Shown here: positions 52,852 to 61,163 of the stretch, piece after piece
Layout of the letters: every line of letters starts with the position of its first letter
Position numbering within the stretch: the stretch's first letter is position 1
Origin: an uncultured Desulfovibrionaceae bacterium
GTDB taxonomy: Bacteria; Desulfobacterota; Desulfovibrionia; Desulfovibrionales; Desulfovibrionaceae
Assembly (NCBI GenBank): GCA_944325195.1
Contig: CALUZB010000004.1
Coordinates: 672,124-736,123, forward strand
Length of the DNA stretch: 64,000 nucleotides
Reading direction: 5' to 3'
Notes under the pieces: generated by a model
The model's input: only the letters and a program-made list of their open reading frames with translations
Told to the model about the DNA's origin: nothing
Database searches by the model: none
Program-made: the position numbers and the translations under genes

Positions 52852-54117
52852 ATGACCCGCAAAGACCGTACCGAAGGCATCTACAGCCGCCGCGAAGTGC
52901 TTGATGAAAGTGAGCGCAGACAATACTATCTTATTCAGCTCAAGGATTTACTGTCTTACGCCGCGCGTTATTCTGAAGATGTAAAAAAGCGTTTTGACCG
53001 CACCCAGTTTGATGTAGATAAATTCAAAACGCTTACAGACCTGAAGCATATTCCGATTTTGAAAAAGAAGGAGCTAATTTTTCTGCAATCCATGGGGCCG
53101 CGTCTGGGAGGTCTGTTAACCAAAGACGTGGGTGAACTTAAACGTATTTTCCTTTCTCCCGGCCCGATTTTTGATCCGGAAGATCGGAACGATGATTATT
53201 GGGGATATACGGAAGCGTTTTACTCAGTGGGCTTTCGCCCCGGCGACGTGGTGCAGATCACTTTTAACTATCACCTTGCCCCGGCTGGTCTGATGTTTGA
53301 GGAACCTTTGCGCAATCTGGGGTGTGCAGTTGTGCCGGCAGGTCCGTCGGATGCTACGACCCAGCTGGACATTATGCAGAAGCTGCGCGTATGCGGTTAT
53401 GTGGGCACGCCCAGCTACCTGATGCATCTGGCACAAAAAGCTGAGGAAAAAGGGTTCAATCCGCGTAAGGATCTGTTCCTTGAGGTTGCGTTCGTAACCG
53501 GAGAAAAGCTTTCAGAAAAAATGCGCAACCAGATGGAAAAGAAGTTTGATGTGATTGTGCGTCAGGGATATGGCACTGCAGACGTGGGGTGCATCGGCTA
53601 TGAGTGCTTCCACAAATGCGGGCTGCATATTGCCAATCGGGCTTTTGTCGAAATCTGTCATCCTGATACGGGTATTCCGGTTAAAGACGGCGAAGTGGGG
53701 GAAATAGTAGTTACTGCTTTCAATAAAACTTATCCGCTTATCCGTTTGGCCACCGGAGATCTTTCATATATCGACAGAGCTCCCTGTGCATGCGGGCGTA
53801 CCAGCCCCCGTTTGGGCAGCATTGTCGGGCGCGTAGATACCACCGCCAGAATCAAGGGGATTTTTGTTTATCCGCATCAGGTTGAACAGGTAATCAGCCG
53901 TTTTGAGGAAATCAAACGTTGGCAGATTGAGGTAACCAATCCGGGCGGCATTGACGACATGACTTTGTTTATTGAGGCCGTTGGGTTTAAACGTGAAGAT
54001 GAGCTGCTGCACCAACTGCGGGAAAAAATCAAACTGCGCCCCAATCTGAAGGTGTTGGAGCCGGGAACTCTGCCGCAACAGATCCGGCCGATTGAAGATC
54101 GTCGCATTTGGGATTAG
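52852..54117 (+). CDS. Phenylacetate-CoA ligase-family enzyme (PaaK-like)
   Basis: A 421-residue adenylate-forming enzyme; ATG 52852 has GGAG upstream. It has PaaK-type motifs (FVTGEKLSEKMR, QGYGTADVGCIGYEC, LIRLATGDLSYID, GRVDTTARIKGIFVYPHQVE). It activates an aryl or acyl acid to its CoA thioester with ATP. In anaerobes such ligases often work with ketoacid:ferredoxin oxidoreductases in aromatic amino-acid breakdown, but none is adjacent. The Cys residues CACGRTSPRLG probably form part of a metal site. Substrate unknown. Confidence 0.87.
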   Translation: MTRKDRTEGIYSRREVLDESERRQYYLIQLKDLLSYAARYSEDVKKRFDRTQFDVDKFKTLTDLKHIPILKKKELIFLQSMGPRLGGLLTKDVGELKRIFLSPGPIFDPEDRNDDYWGYTEAFYSVGFRPGDVVQITFNYHLAPAGLMFEEPLRNLGCAVVPAGPSDATTQLDIMQKLRVCGYVGTPSYLMHLAQKAEEKGFNPRKDLFLEVAFVTGEKLSEKMRNQMEKKFDVIVRQGYGTADVGCIGYECFHKCGLHIANRAFVEICHPDTGIPVKDGEVGEIVVTAFNKTYPLIRLATGDLSYIDRAPCACGRTSPRLGSIVGRVDTTARIKGIFVYPHQVEQVISRFEEIKRWQIEVTNPGGIDDMTLFIEAVGFKREDELLHQLREKIKLRPNLKVLEPGTLPQQIRPIEDRRIWD

Positions 54118-54234
54118 TGAATCAGTCGCTGGGCCGGCCTTTAATAAGCGGTACCGGCAGATAACTGAAGTTCAAGTCAGGCGGCGAGGAATTCTCTGAA
54201 CGTTCAAATTGGTTCTTAAACCAAAGTATGGATT

Positions 54235-55122
54235 ATGCCTGAGTTACCTGAAGTTGAAATTGTGCGCCGCACCCTGGAGCCGCATCTCCTGGGGCGGCGT
54301 ATTGTGGCGCTGGAAGCATTGTGGTTGAAGTCTCTGGTCATTTCCGACGCAGCCCGCGAGTTTTTTAACTCGCGGGCTGATTGGCTGATTTTGGCATTGA
54401 AACGACGCGGCAAGCTGCTGATAATTGAGCTTGGAGACAGGCCGGACGGCCCGGCAAGTCTGTTTATGGGGTTTCATCTGAAAATGACCGGCCAGGTGCT
54501 GGTGAAGCCCGCGGACACTTCTCCTGGTAAATACACCAGGGTGATGCTCGAAATCAGATCTGATGACGGCGTTATCACTAAACTCTTCTTTGACGACATG
54601 CGTAAATTCGGGTTCTGTCGGGTTATGTTACCTGAAGAAAAAGAAGAATGGGGATTTTTGCGCAAACTGGGGCCTGAACCGCTGGAAATTGACGCAAACC
54701 GATTTGCAGCTTGTTTTTGCAAGCCTGGTTCAGTTTCTGTGGGCAAGGAAACCTTGCTCTCCGGTAAGGTGAAAAACCTGTTGATGAACCAGGAAGTGAT
54801 CGCCGGGGTGGGCAATATTTATGCGGATGAAGCGTTGTTTCGGGCCGGAATCAGACCGGATTGTCCGGTCTGTGAATTAAGCTTGGCAAAGCTGGTGCGT
54901 TTGGGCGAGTGTGTGCAGGAGGTGCTGAAGCTGGGCATTGCCGCGGGCGGCAGTTCCATACGGGATTATCTGGATGCAGATGGGAAGGCCGGCGCTTTTC
55001 AGGAAGAATTTCAGGTATACGGCAGAAAGGGACAGGCCTGTCCGAAATGTGGCAATATTTTGGAGCATATGAAGCTGGCCGGGCGCAGTACAGTTTTTTG
55101 CCCCTTCTGCCAGCAATATTAA
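54235..55122 (+). CDS. mutM: Formamidopyrimidine-DNA glycosylase
   Basis: A 295-residue base-excision repair enzyme that removes oxidised purines. The N-terminus PELPEVE supplies the catalytic Pro2 and Glu3; GFHLKMTGQ and GGSSIRDYLDADG are conserved; the C-terminal zinc finger is CPKC...CPFC. Starts at ATG 54235, 117 bases after the PaaK-like gene. Weak ribosome site. Confidence 0.96.
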   Translation: MPELPEVEIVRRTLEPHLLGRRIVALEALWLKSLVISDAAREFFNSRADWLILALKRRGKLLIIELGDRPDGPASLFMGFHLKMTGQVLVKPADTSPGKYTRVMLEIRSDDGVITKLFFDDMRKFGFCRVMLPEEKEEWGFLRKLGPEPLEIDANRFAACFCKPGSVSVGKETLLSGKVKNLLMNQEVIAGVGNIYADEALFRAGIRPDCPVCELSLAKLVRLGECVQEVLKLGIAAGGSSIRDYLDADGKAGAFQEEFQVYGRKGQACPKCGNILEHMKLAGRSTVFCPFCQQY

Positions 55123-55260
55123 AGCATTTAGTGATTGAAATACATATAAGTTTAGGAATTGCTACAGCAATATTGAAGCGGTATGACGGAGATTTATCAC
55201 ATCCGGAATATTCCAAGCGGGCAGTAACTTAAATTCCATTCTGTCAGGCGGGCAGCGGCC

Positions 55261-55671
55261 ATGCGCAGGCAACTGAATCGCAACACCCTCATTCTTCCCT
55301 TTACGTTGGCGTTTTGCCTTACGGCTCTGTTCGCTTGGTTATTCATACCTTGGTTGTTCAGCGATAAACAGACTTCCACAGCCCCAAGTGCCGGCAAAGC
55401 TGTAGCGGATTTGGTGTCGGGAGATATGCCTGAGCATGTATTCTTCAGCCCCAGGGCGCATAGCCGGGACGCCTGCAATGAATGCCATGCGTTTAGTGAA
55501 GAGAAATACCTTGAGATATTCAAACTTCATAAGCATATGGCAGGAGAAGCAGACAAGGTATTCTATCAGACAGCGACTCTGAGCATGTCTGAATGTATCA
55601 GTTGTCATGTAATTCCGGAACACAAGTCCGCAACCACAGCCGGCGAGTCTTGCGGAACCTGTCATCGCTAG
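55261..55671 (+). CDS. Membrane-anchored triheme cytochrome c, QrcA-like position
   Basis: A 136-residue protein with an N-terminal membrane helix (residues about 10-32) and three CxxCH heme sites: CNECH, CISCH and CGTCH, the last at the very C-terminus. His residues between them can be distal ligands. Heme would be attached in the periplasm. It is 11 bases from the next gene, so it is probably the electron entry subunit of the same complex. QrcA of Desulfovibrio has more hemes in my memory (six), so this is a shorter form. Weak ribosome site. Confidence 0.75.
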   Translation: MRRQLNRNTLILPFTLAFCLTALFAWLFIPWLFSDKQTSTAPSAGKAVADLVSGDMPEHVFFSPRAHSRDACNECHAFSEEKYLEIFKLHKHMAGEADKVFYQTATLSMSECISCHVIPEHKSATTAGESCGTCHR

Positions 55672-55682
55672 CGGATACAGCA

Positions 55683-57833
55683 ATGAAAATATCCAGGCGC
55701 ACATTCCTTAAGTTTATGGCTGCCGGGGCCGGTTGCGCCGCTGCCTTGCTTCTGTCACCCTTGCCCTGGCATGGGGCGGCAAAGCTGGTGGGGCATAACC
55801 AGACCGGGCCGGTGCCTTTGCCGCGCGGGAAAAAGGAAAAGAAAAGCGGTCTGTACAGCTTCGGGCAAAATATTGTGCCGGTAGAAGTGTGCATTGTGGA
55901 CGGTTTGGCCCGGAAGATTTATGCGCCCAGGCAGAGTTCATCAGGCTGGCGGGGTCTTACCGGGCTGGCTGCGGCGGCAGTGCAAAACCTGGTCCGCCCC
56001 GCTCGGCTGACTGTTCCGATGCTCCGAAAAAACGGTGAGCTGAAACCTGTGGATTGGCAGACAGCCATTGATGCGTTGCAAGTCGGCATTTCTGCTGCAG
56101 AGCAGGCAGTTGCCTGTGTTAGTGGAGAAGAGTTCAGTGTTGGGGCTGCCTTATTGCGCAAGTTGTTGAAAGGAGTGGGCAGCAAGGATTTTCTGCGCGC
56201 TTCGGATCAGCGCAGTCCTTTATTGCTGGCGGCACGGAGCTTAGGCATTGAGGGAGAACCTGCATACGGTATCGCGGAAAGTACTTGTGTGCTTACTATT
56301 GGAGCGGACTGGCTGGATAGTTGGGGAGCTTCGTACTATTTACGCAATAAAGTATTTCAGGGTGATTTCTCTTCCGATTATGACAGCACAGCTTCCCCCG
56401 GCGATACGGAGGAGCGCCCTTATTATATTTATTGCGGTCCTTATCAAAATGCGACGGCCAGATTTGCCGACAAATGGCTGCAAATCAAACCGGGAGATGA
56501 AGAGGCGATAATTCTGGAAATCGGACGGCGTTTGCTGGCAGCAGGGAAGCTCCGGCAGCGGGCGGGGGCGCCGGGCGATGAATACTTTGAGGTGTTTGAA
56601 GAAGTTTTTTCTCGGCGTGCTTCAGAAATAACAACCGTCGTGGCTGAGTGTGAGCTTGCAGCGGCAGCAGACAGGCTGTTGGCCGCTTCCAAACCGCTGG
56701 TGGTTATCGGTAGTGCCTTGGGGCTTGATCAAAGTCCACGCCTGCACAGTCTGGTTGTTTGTCTTAATTTGATGCTTGGCAACTACGGGAAGCCGGGCGG
56801 ATTTTACCGGTTGCCAGCCCCTGCACTGGAAGTCGCAGCGGATTTTAATAACTGGTTGGCGGATTTGTTGGAGCGGGGCTCCAGTCTGCCGAAATGTCTG
56901 CTGTTTCATAATTGTAACCCCGTCTATACTCTTGCAGGCGCTTATCGTGGGAGCAGGGAAAAGTTAGGCGGGCTGCTGACGGCAGTCCCGTTTAAAGTTG
57001 CACTGAGTGTATTTGAAAACGAAACAACTGCACTGTGCGATCTTGTCCTGCCTATTCAGGCCGGTCTGGAAGGCTGGGAGCAGGTATATTGCCCGACCGG
57101 GCCAGAGACTTCCGGCTTTTTCAGTATTGTGTCACCCACAGTTCCAGCTCCCGCCGCTGTGCCGGGAGTGGCGGGAATAATCGCTGCTTTGTCCGGGAAA
57201 AGTCTTGAGTTTGGTGCAAGCATTCTTCCTGAAGAGGAGTTTATATTTAAAAGAAGCTGTGAGCTGCTGAAAATTCCTTTTAAGAGCGCTCAATCTGCGA
57301 ATGATTTCTTGGTTAGCCAAACGTCCGGGCATTTCAGGGAATTACCGCCGGCACATTTGATTAGAGAAGTTTTATGTGATAAAAAGAACTTACCGAATGG
57401 CGATTTTGACTTCAAAAGCCGGTCATCAGGGTTGCAACTGGTTGTTCTTGCGTGCCAGGAACATTTGAATTTTAATATGGGACTTTCCTCTTTCCGTTCA
57501 TCGTTGCTTTTTAACAAAGCTGTATGTGGACAAGAAGGTGAAAATTCAGGGATAGCCTGGTTGCATCCAGAAGAGGCAAGGCGGCTTGGGTTTAAGTCGG
57601 GAGACAAAATCGTCCTTTCGGTTTGGGGGAAATGTATCAATGCAGTGGTCGGTTTAAGTGAAGCTTTAGCCCAAGGCTGTGTAGGCGTATACGCTGGGTT
57701 TGGTCACAGTGCGGGCGACAGATTCTCTAGAGGCTACGGTATTAATGTATTTGATTTATTTGAATTGGTTGTTGAGCAAACGAAAGCCGCAAGTTATTAC
57801 AGACAACCTTTAATAAAGATTAAACATAATTGA
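55683..57833 (+). CDS. Molybdopterin oxidoreductase-family protein, QrcB-like
   Basis: A 716-residue exported protein. ATG 55683 gives a Tat signal peptide with SRRTFLKF and a hydrophobic stretch. The body follows the molybdopterin oxidoreductase fold (LHSLVVCLNLMLGNYGKPGG, the dinucleotide-binding domain near the end), but the N-terminal Cys motif for an FeS cluster is absent (only one Cys, in VEVCIVDGLARKIY). That matches QrcB and complex-III relatives, where the subunit is non-catalytic. It lies between the cytochrome and the ferredoxin gene, forming a periplasmic electron-transfer module. Confidence 0.78.
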   Translation: MKISRRTFLKFMAAGAGCAAALLLSPLPWHGAAKLVGHNQTGPVPLPRGKKEKKSGLYSFGQNIVPVEVCIVDGLARKIYAPRQSSSGWRGLTGLAAAAVQNLVRPARLTVPMLRKNGELKPVDWQTAIDALQVGISAAEQAVACVSGEEFSVGAALLRKLLKGVGSKDFLRASDQRSPLLLAARSLGIEGEPAYGIAESTCVLTIGADWLDSWGASYYLRNKVFQGDFSSDYDSTASPGDTEERPYYIYCGPYQNATARFADKWLQIKPGDEEAIILEIGRRLLAAGKLRQRAGAPGDEYFEVFEEVFSRRASEITTVVAECELAAAADRLLAASKPLVVIGSALGLDQSPRLHSLVVCLNLMLGNYGKPGGFYRLPAPALEVAADFNNWLADLLERGSSLPKCLLFHNCNPVYTLAGAYRGSREKLGGLLTAVPFKVALSVFENETTALCDLVLPIQAGLEGWEQVYCPTGPETSGFFSIVSPTVPAPAAVPGVAGIIAALSGKSLEFGASILPEEEFIFKRSCELLKIPFKSAQSANDFLVSQTSGHFRELPPAHLIREVLCDKKNLPNGDFDFKSRSSGLQLVVLACQEHLNFNMGLSSFRSSLLFNKAVCGQEGENSGIAWLHPEEARRLGFKSGDKIVLSVWGKCINAVVGLSEALAQGCVGVYAGFGHSAGDRFSRGYGINVFDLFELVVEQTKAASYYRQPLIKIKHN

Positions 57834-57841
57834 TTTGAAAA

Positions 57842-58618
57842 ATGGCACCCGGAAAAGAATCCAAAGTAAAATGGGGAATGGTTATAGATATAGACCGCTG
57901 CACTGGTTGCGGCGCTTGCATGGTCAACTGCCAGATTGAAAACAATCTGCCGCCGGCGCCGGAAGACTCCAGTCGTTTGCGCGCCGCCAACTGGATGATG
58001 GTTTATGAAATTTCCAATCAGAAGCCATTCCCCGAGCATGATTCAGCCTTTATGCCTAGACCTTGCCAGCAATGCGGCAATCCGCCGTGTGTGTCGGTGT
58101 GTCCGGTGATCGCCACAGATAAAAATGAAGACGGCGGCATTGTCAGTCAGGTGCATCCCCGTTGCATAGGGTGTCGTTATTGTATGGCCGCCTGTCCTTA
58201 TCACGCGCGTTATTTCAACTGGTTTGAGCCGAAGTGGCCGGAGGGTATGGAAAAAACGCTCAGCCCGGATGTTTCCACCCGGCCGCGCGGGGTGGTGGAA
58301 AAGTGTACTTTTTGTCATCACCGCTTGCTTCAGGCTCGGGAAGCGGCCAGACAGAAAGGTCGTGATCCTGCAAACCTGCAAGACGGCGAATATGTGACTG
58401 CCTGCTCCAAGGGCTGTCCTAACGGGGCGATCCTGTTCGGCGATTTGAATAACCCAAGGCACCGGGTACATGCACTGGCCAAGAGCAGGTTTGCATTCAG
58501 ATTGCTTGAACGCTTAAACGCCGATCCTCAGGTTTATTATATTTCCCGTCGGGAATGGGTCCAACGCATGAGCGAAACTGCTCTGAACGACGAAATAATA
58601 AACAGTAAAAATAGATAA
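57842..58618 (+). CDS. Multi-cluster ferredoxin subunit, QrcC-like
   Basis: A 258-residue iron-sulfur protein. Cys sets are CTGCGACMVNC, CQQCGNPPCVSVCP, CIGCRYCMAACP and CTFC...CSKGC, enough for four clusters of the NrfC/QrcC type. ACPYHARYFNWF and GGIVSQVHPRCIGC are typical of QrcC. No signal peptide, so it reaches the periplasm with the Tat-exported partner. It lies eight bases after the QrcB-like gene. The expected NrfD-type membrane partner (QrcD) does not follow. Confidence 0.85.
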   Translation: MAPGKESKVKWGMVIDIDRCTGCGACMVNCQIENNLPPAPEDSSRLRAANWMMVYEISNQKPFPEHDSAFMPRPCQQCGNPPCVSVCPVIATDKNEDGGIVSQVHPRCIGCRYCMAACPYHARYFNWFEPKWPEGMEKTLSPDVSTRPRGVVEKCTFCHHRLLQAREAARQKGRDPANLQDGEYVTACSKGCPNGAILFGDLNNPRHRVHALAKSRFAFRLLERLNADPQVYYISRREWVQRMSETALNDEIINSKNR

Positions 58619-59005
58619 CCTCAAAGTTGTCCTGTAACTATGGCAACGATTGGCCTGCTTGCGCATGCTGATTTTGTCAGGTTGTTTAAGTGTAAGTTTC
58701 AGGTTTGTTAAACGATTTACATATCGCCCTGTACGCACAAAAGCAGCAGAGATTGTTCTTGGGCAACATAAGGTAGTTGATCTGTACGCCCTTTTTACGG
58801 GGGGATATGGTTTAAAACCGGCTTGCAACAAAGCGGCTGCTGTTTTCCTGACCCTACAGCTTAACATCGTTTTGCTTCCACTCAGACTTTTTTCCGGCTT
58901 GTAGAAAACACGCTATACTGATTTTAACACAACTGAACTTGTCTGAAATCAGCCACCGGACATCATGGGGAAAGCTGCGGGACAATCCGATCTTTATGAT
59001 AGAAT
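58619..59005. other. Intergenic region, no NrfD-type gene
   Basis: The 387 bases between the ferredoxin gene (+) and recN (-) hold no membrane-protein frame and no clear terminator. An 84-residue plus-strand frame at 58650-58904 has no ribosome site and is not called. Confidence 0.35.
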
Positions 59006-60646
59006 TCAACGCTGTTCTACAATTTGTTTTGCAATAGCCATGCCTTCCGTTCCGCCGCCCGCCATACGCGCAAGCTCTTCAATTATTGCCTGGCCGGAAA
59101 TCTGCAAGCAGCGGGTATATGTTTTGTCGTCCATGACCTCTTTTGCTATATGGAAATGGCGGTCTGCCCGGGCTGCGAGCTGAGGCCAGTGGGTGATTAA
59201 AATCAGTTGATGTGTGGCGGCCAGGTCTTGCAAGCGATCCGCCACATGGTTCAGAGTTAATCCGCCCACTCCGGAATCAACTTCGTCAAAAATCAGGGTA
59301 GGGCTTTCATCTTTGGCCATAAGTCCTACGACTGCAAGCAGGAAACGGGAAAGCTCACCGCCGGAAGCAATTTTATCCAGCGGCTGCACAGGTTGCCCCG
59401 GGTTAGGGCGCCAGAGCAGCCGCGCCCGCTGCTCAATACACGCCGGGTAATCCGGCCCGCCGGGATGCAGTTCCGCGTCGGCAAAAGCAAATTCCACATT
59501 CACATGCGCGGAGAAGCCTAGATGCTTAAGGCTTGAGACCAGTTCCTCTGACAACACTTTCGCCTTTTCCCGTCGAAGGTGATTAAGTTCGCATAGTGTC
59601 TGATTAAGGCTTTCTGCCAAAGCTTTCTCTTCTCTGTCTAAAGCGGTCAGGTCCAGACCACAGGCATCAAGGAAAGACAGATTTTCTTCAATTTCCTGTT
59701 TTAAATCAATAATTTCAGGCAGAGTTCTGCGCAAAGCGCGTTTAAGTTGCGATAATTTGAAAAGGCGGGCGTCAATGGCTTCAATGTCGTCCTCAGCCAC
59801 ATCCTGCATTCCTTGACGGCGCAGGCGCACGGCAAGCTCAGAAAGATAGTTGCGGACAGCGGCTACTTCTTCACTGTCGTCCTGATATTCAGGGAGCATT
59901 CCCGCCAGACCGGCGAGAGAGGTGTCCAGTTCTCCCATATTGGCGAGCAGTCCTTCCGGGTCTAAAAGAATGGCTTGAACGCGGTCCAGATAGTCACGCA
60001 TTTCCTCTTGTTGCTTCAATCCCTGGCGGCGTTCTTCCAGCTCATCATCTTCTCCGGGCAGGGGAGCCACCTGGTCAATTTGTTTTTGCTGAAACTCAAG
60101 CATGTCGCGGCGGTCTTCAAGTTCAGACACTCTTTTCTGCATATCTGCACGCTTCTGGGAAATTTCGCGCAAGGATTTCAGTTTATGCTCCTTGGCCTCA
60201 ATCAGGTCCGGGCGGGCCAGGAAGGAGTCTAGAATAAGCGCCTGGAAAGCAGGCTGTAAAAGTTTTTGCTGGCCGTGCTGTGAAGCGTGAATGATCAGTT
60301 GCCCCCGCAAATCGCGCACTGACTCTTGGGAAGCCAAAGAGTTATTCACATACAGGCGGCTGCGTCCGGTATCAGCCATAAGCTCGCGTCGGATGATAAT
60401 CTCGTCCCCCGCATTTGCTTCTCTTAGTTCGGGAGGAAGCACAAACAACGCTTCGGCTACAGCCCGCTCTGCCCCGGCCCGCACCATGCTTACATCAAGG
60501 CGATCGCCCAGCAGAAAGTTAATGGCTTTGAGAATAAAACTTTTTCCCGCCCCGGTTTCACCAGAAAGCACATTGAGCCCATTTACAAACTCCAGCTCCA
60601 TGTCTTCTATCAATGCGAGATTCTGAATACGCAACAGTTCCAGCAT
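59006..60646 (-). CDS. recN: DNA repair protein RecN
   Basis: A 546-residue SMC-like protein for double-strand break repair. Walker A is SGETGAGKSFIL near the N-terminus, a coiled coil spans about residues 150-350, and the C-terminus has SGGELSRFLLAVVGLM and the Walker B LIFDEVDSGVGG. It starts four bases after the stop of the NimA-like gene, so it is co-translated from a longer unit. No LexA box was seen. Confidence 0.95.
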   Translation of the reverse strand: MLELLRIQNLALIEDMELEFVNGLNVLSGETGAGKSFILKAINFLLGDRLDVSMVRAGAERAVAEALFVLPPELREANAGDEIIIRRELMADTGRSRLYVNNSLASQESVRDLRGQLIIHASQHGQQKLLQPAFQALILDSFLARPDLIEAKEHKLKSLREISQKRADMQKRVSELEDRRDMLEFQQKQIDQVAPLPGEDDELEERRQGLKQQEEMRDYLDRVQAILLDPEGLLANMGELDTSLAGLAGMLPEYQDDSEEVAAVRNYLSELAVRLRRQGMQDVAEDDIEAIDARLFKLSQLKRALRRTLPEIIDLKQEIEENLSFLDACGLDLTALDREEKALAESLNQTLCELNHLRREKAKVLSEELVSSLKHLGFSAHVNVEFAFADAELHPGGPDYPACIEQRARLLWRPNPGQPVQPLDKIASGGELSRFLLAVVGLMAKDESPTLIFDEVDSGVGGLTLNHVADRLQDLAATHQLILITHWPQLAARADRHFHIAKEVMDDKTYTRCLQISGQAIIEELARMAGGGTEGMAIAKQIVEQR

Positions 60647-60650
60647 ATGT

Positions 60651-61130
60651 TTATTCAGATTGAACGCGGGGGCTTTGTTTCCCGCTCATCTCAAGAATGT
60701 TGATTTTCACTACGCAGGTCGCCTCAAGCATACCAGGGCGCAGGGGGAGATCCTCTTTTCCGATTTTGGCCATCATTAATTTAAGGGCCATCGCCTTTTG
60801 TTCCGGGTCAACTACTATTTCAGCCACTCCCCGCGCCATGACCGAGGCGAAGCGGGTGGAGTAGCTGCAGGCGGTGCCGTCTGCCTTGGAGCTGAATATT
60901 CCCCCATAGTTTACAAATAAAAGCGAAACTTCAGGATTTTCAGCCAGCATTTCAAGCTTCCGCCCTTCACGGGCGCAATGGAAATACACATGCCGGCCGT
61001 CAAAGGCAAAATCCAGCGGAACTGTGTACGAGACGGAATTCTCCGCAAGACCCATAACCATGTAGGGCGAGTCTGAAATAATCTGATGCAATCGCTCAGG
61101 ATCAGATACCAGTTTGTCTTTGCGGCGCAT
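60651..61130 (-). CDS. Pyridoxamine-phosphate oxidase-fold flavoprotein, NimA-like
   Basis: A 159-residue FMN-binding split-barrel protein. ATG 61130 with GGAGAG six bases upstream is chosen. MRRKDKLVSDPERL and LDFAFDGRHVYFHCAREGRKLEML follow the NimA pattern (nitroimidazole-resistance and related flavin proteins). It may bind FMN, F420 or heme; its substrate is unknown. It lies 33 bases downstream of the CgeB-like gene and 4 bases upstream of recN on the same strand. Confidence 0.85.
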   Translation of the reverse strand: MRRKDKLVSDPERLHQIISDSPYMVMGLAENSVSYTVPLDFAFDGRHVYFHCAREGRKLEMLAENPEVSLLFVNYGGIFSSKADGTACSYSTRFASVMARGVAEIVVDPEQKAMALKLMMAKIGKEDLPLRPGMLEATCVVKINILEMSGKQSPRVQSE

Positions 61131-61163
61131 AACGCTCTCCGGAATTAGATATTCACAAAACAC

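Noticed and set aside
55593..55682. Longer N-terminus of the QrcB-like protein
   Set aside because: It overlaps the cytochrome gene, and ATG 55683 gives a proper Tat signal.
58650..58904. 84-residue plus-strand frame after the ferredoxin gene, considered as a remnant NrfD subunit
   Set aside because: Too short and too basic, without the membrane helices of NrfD proteins.
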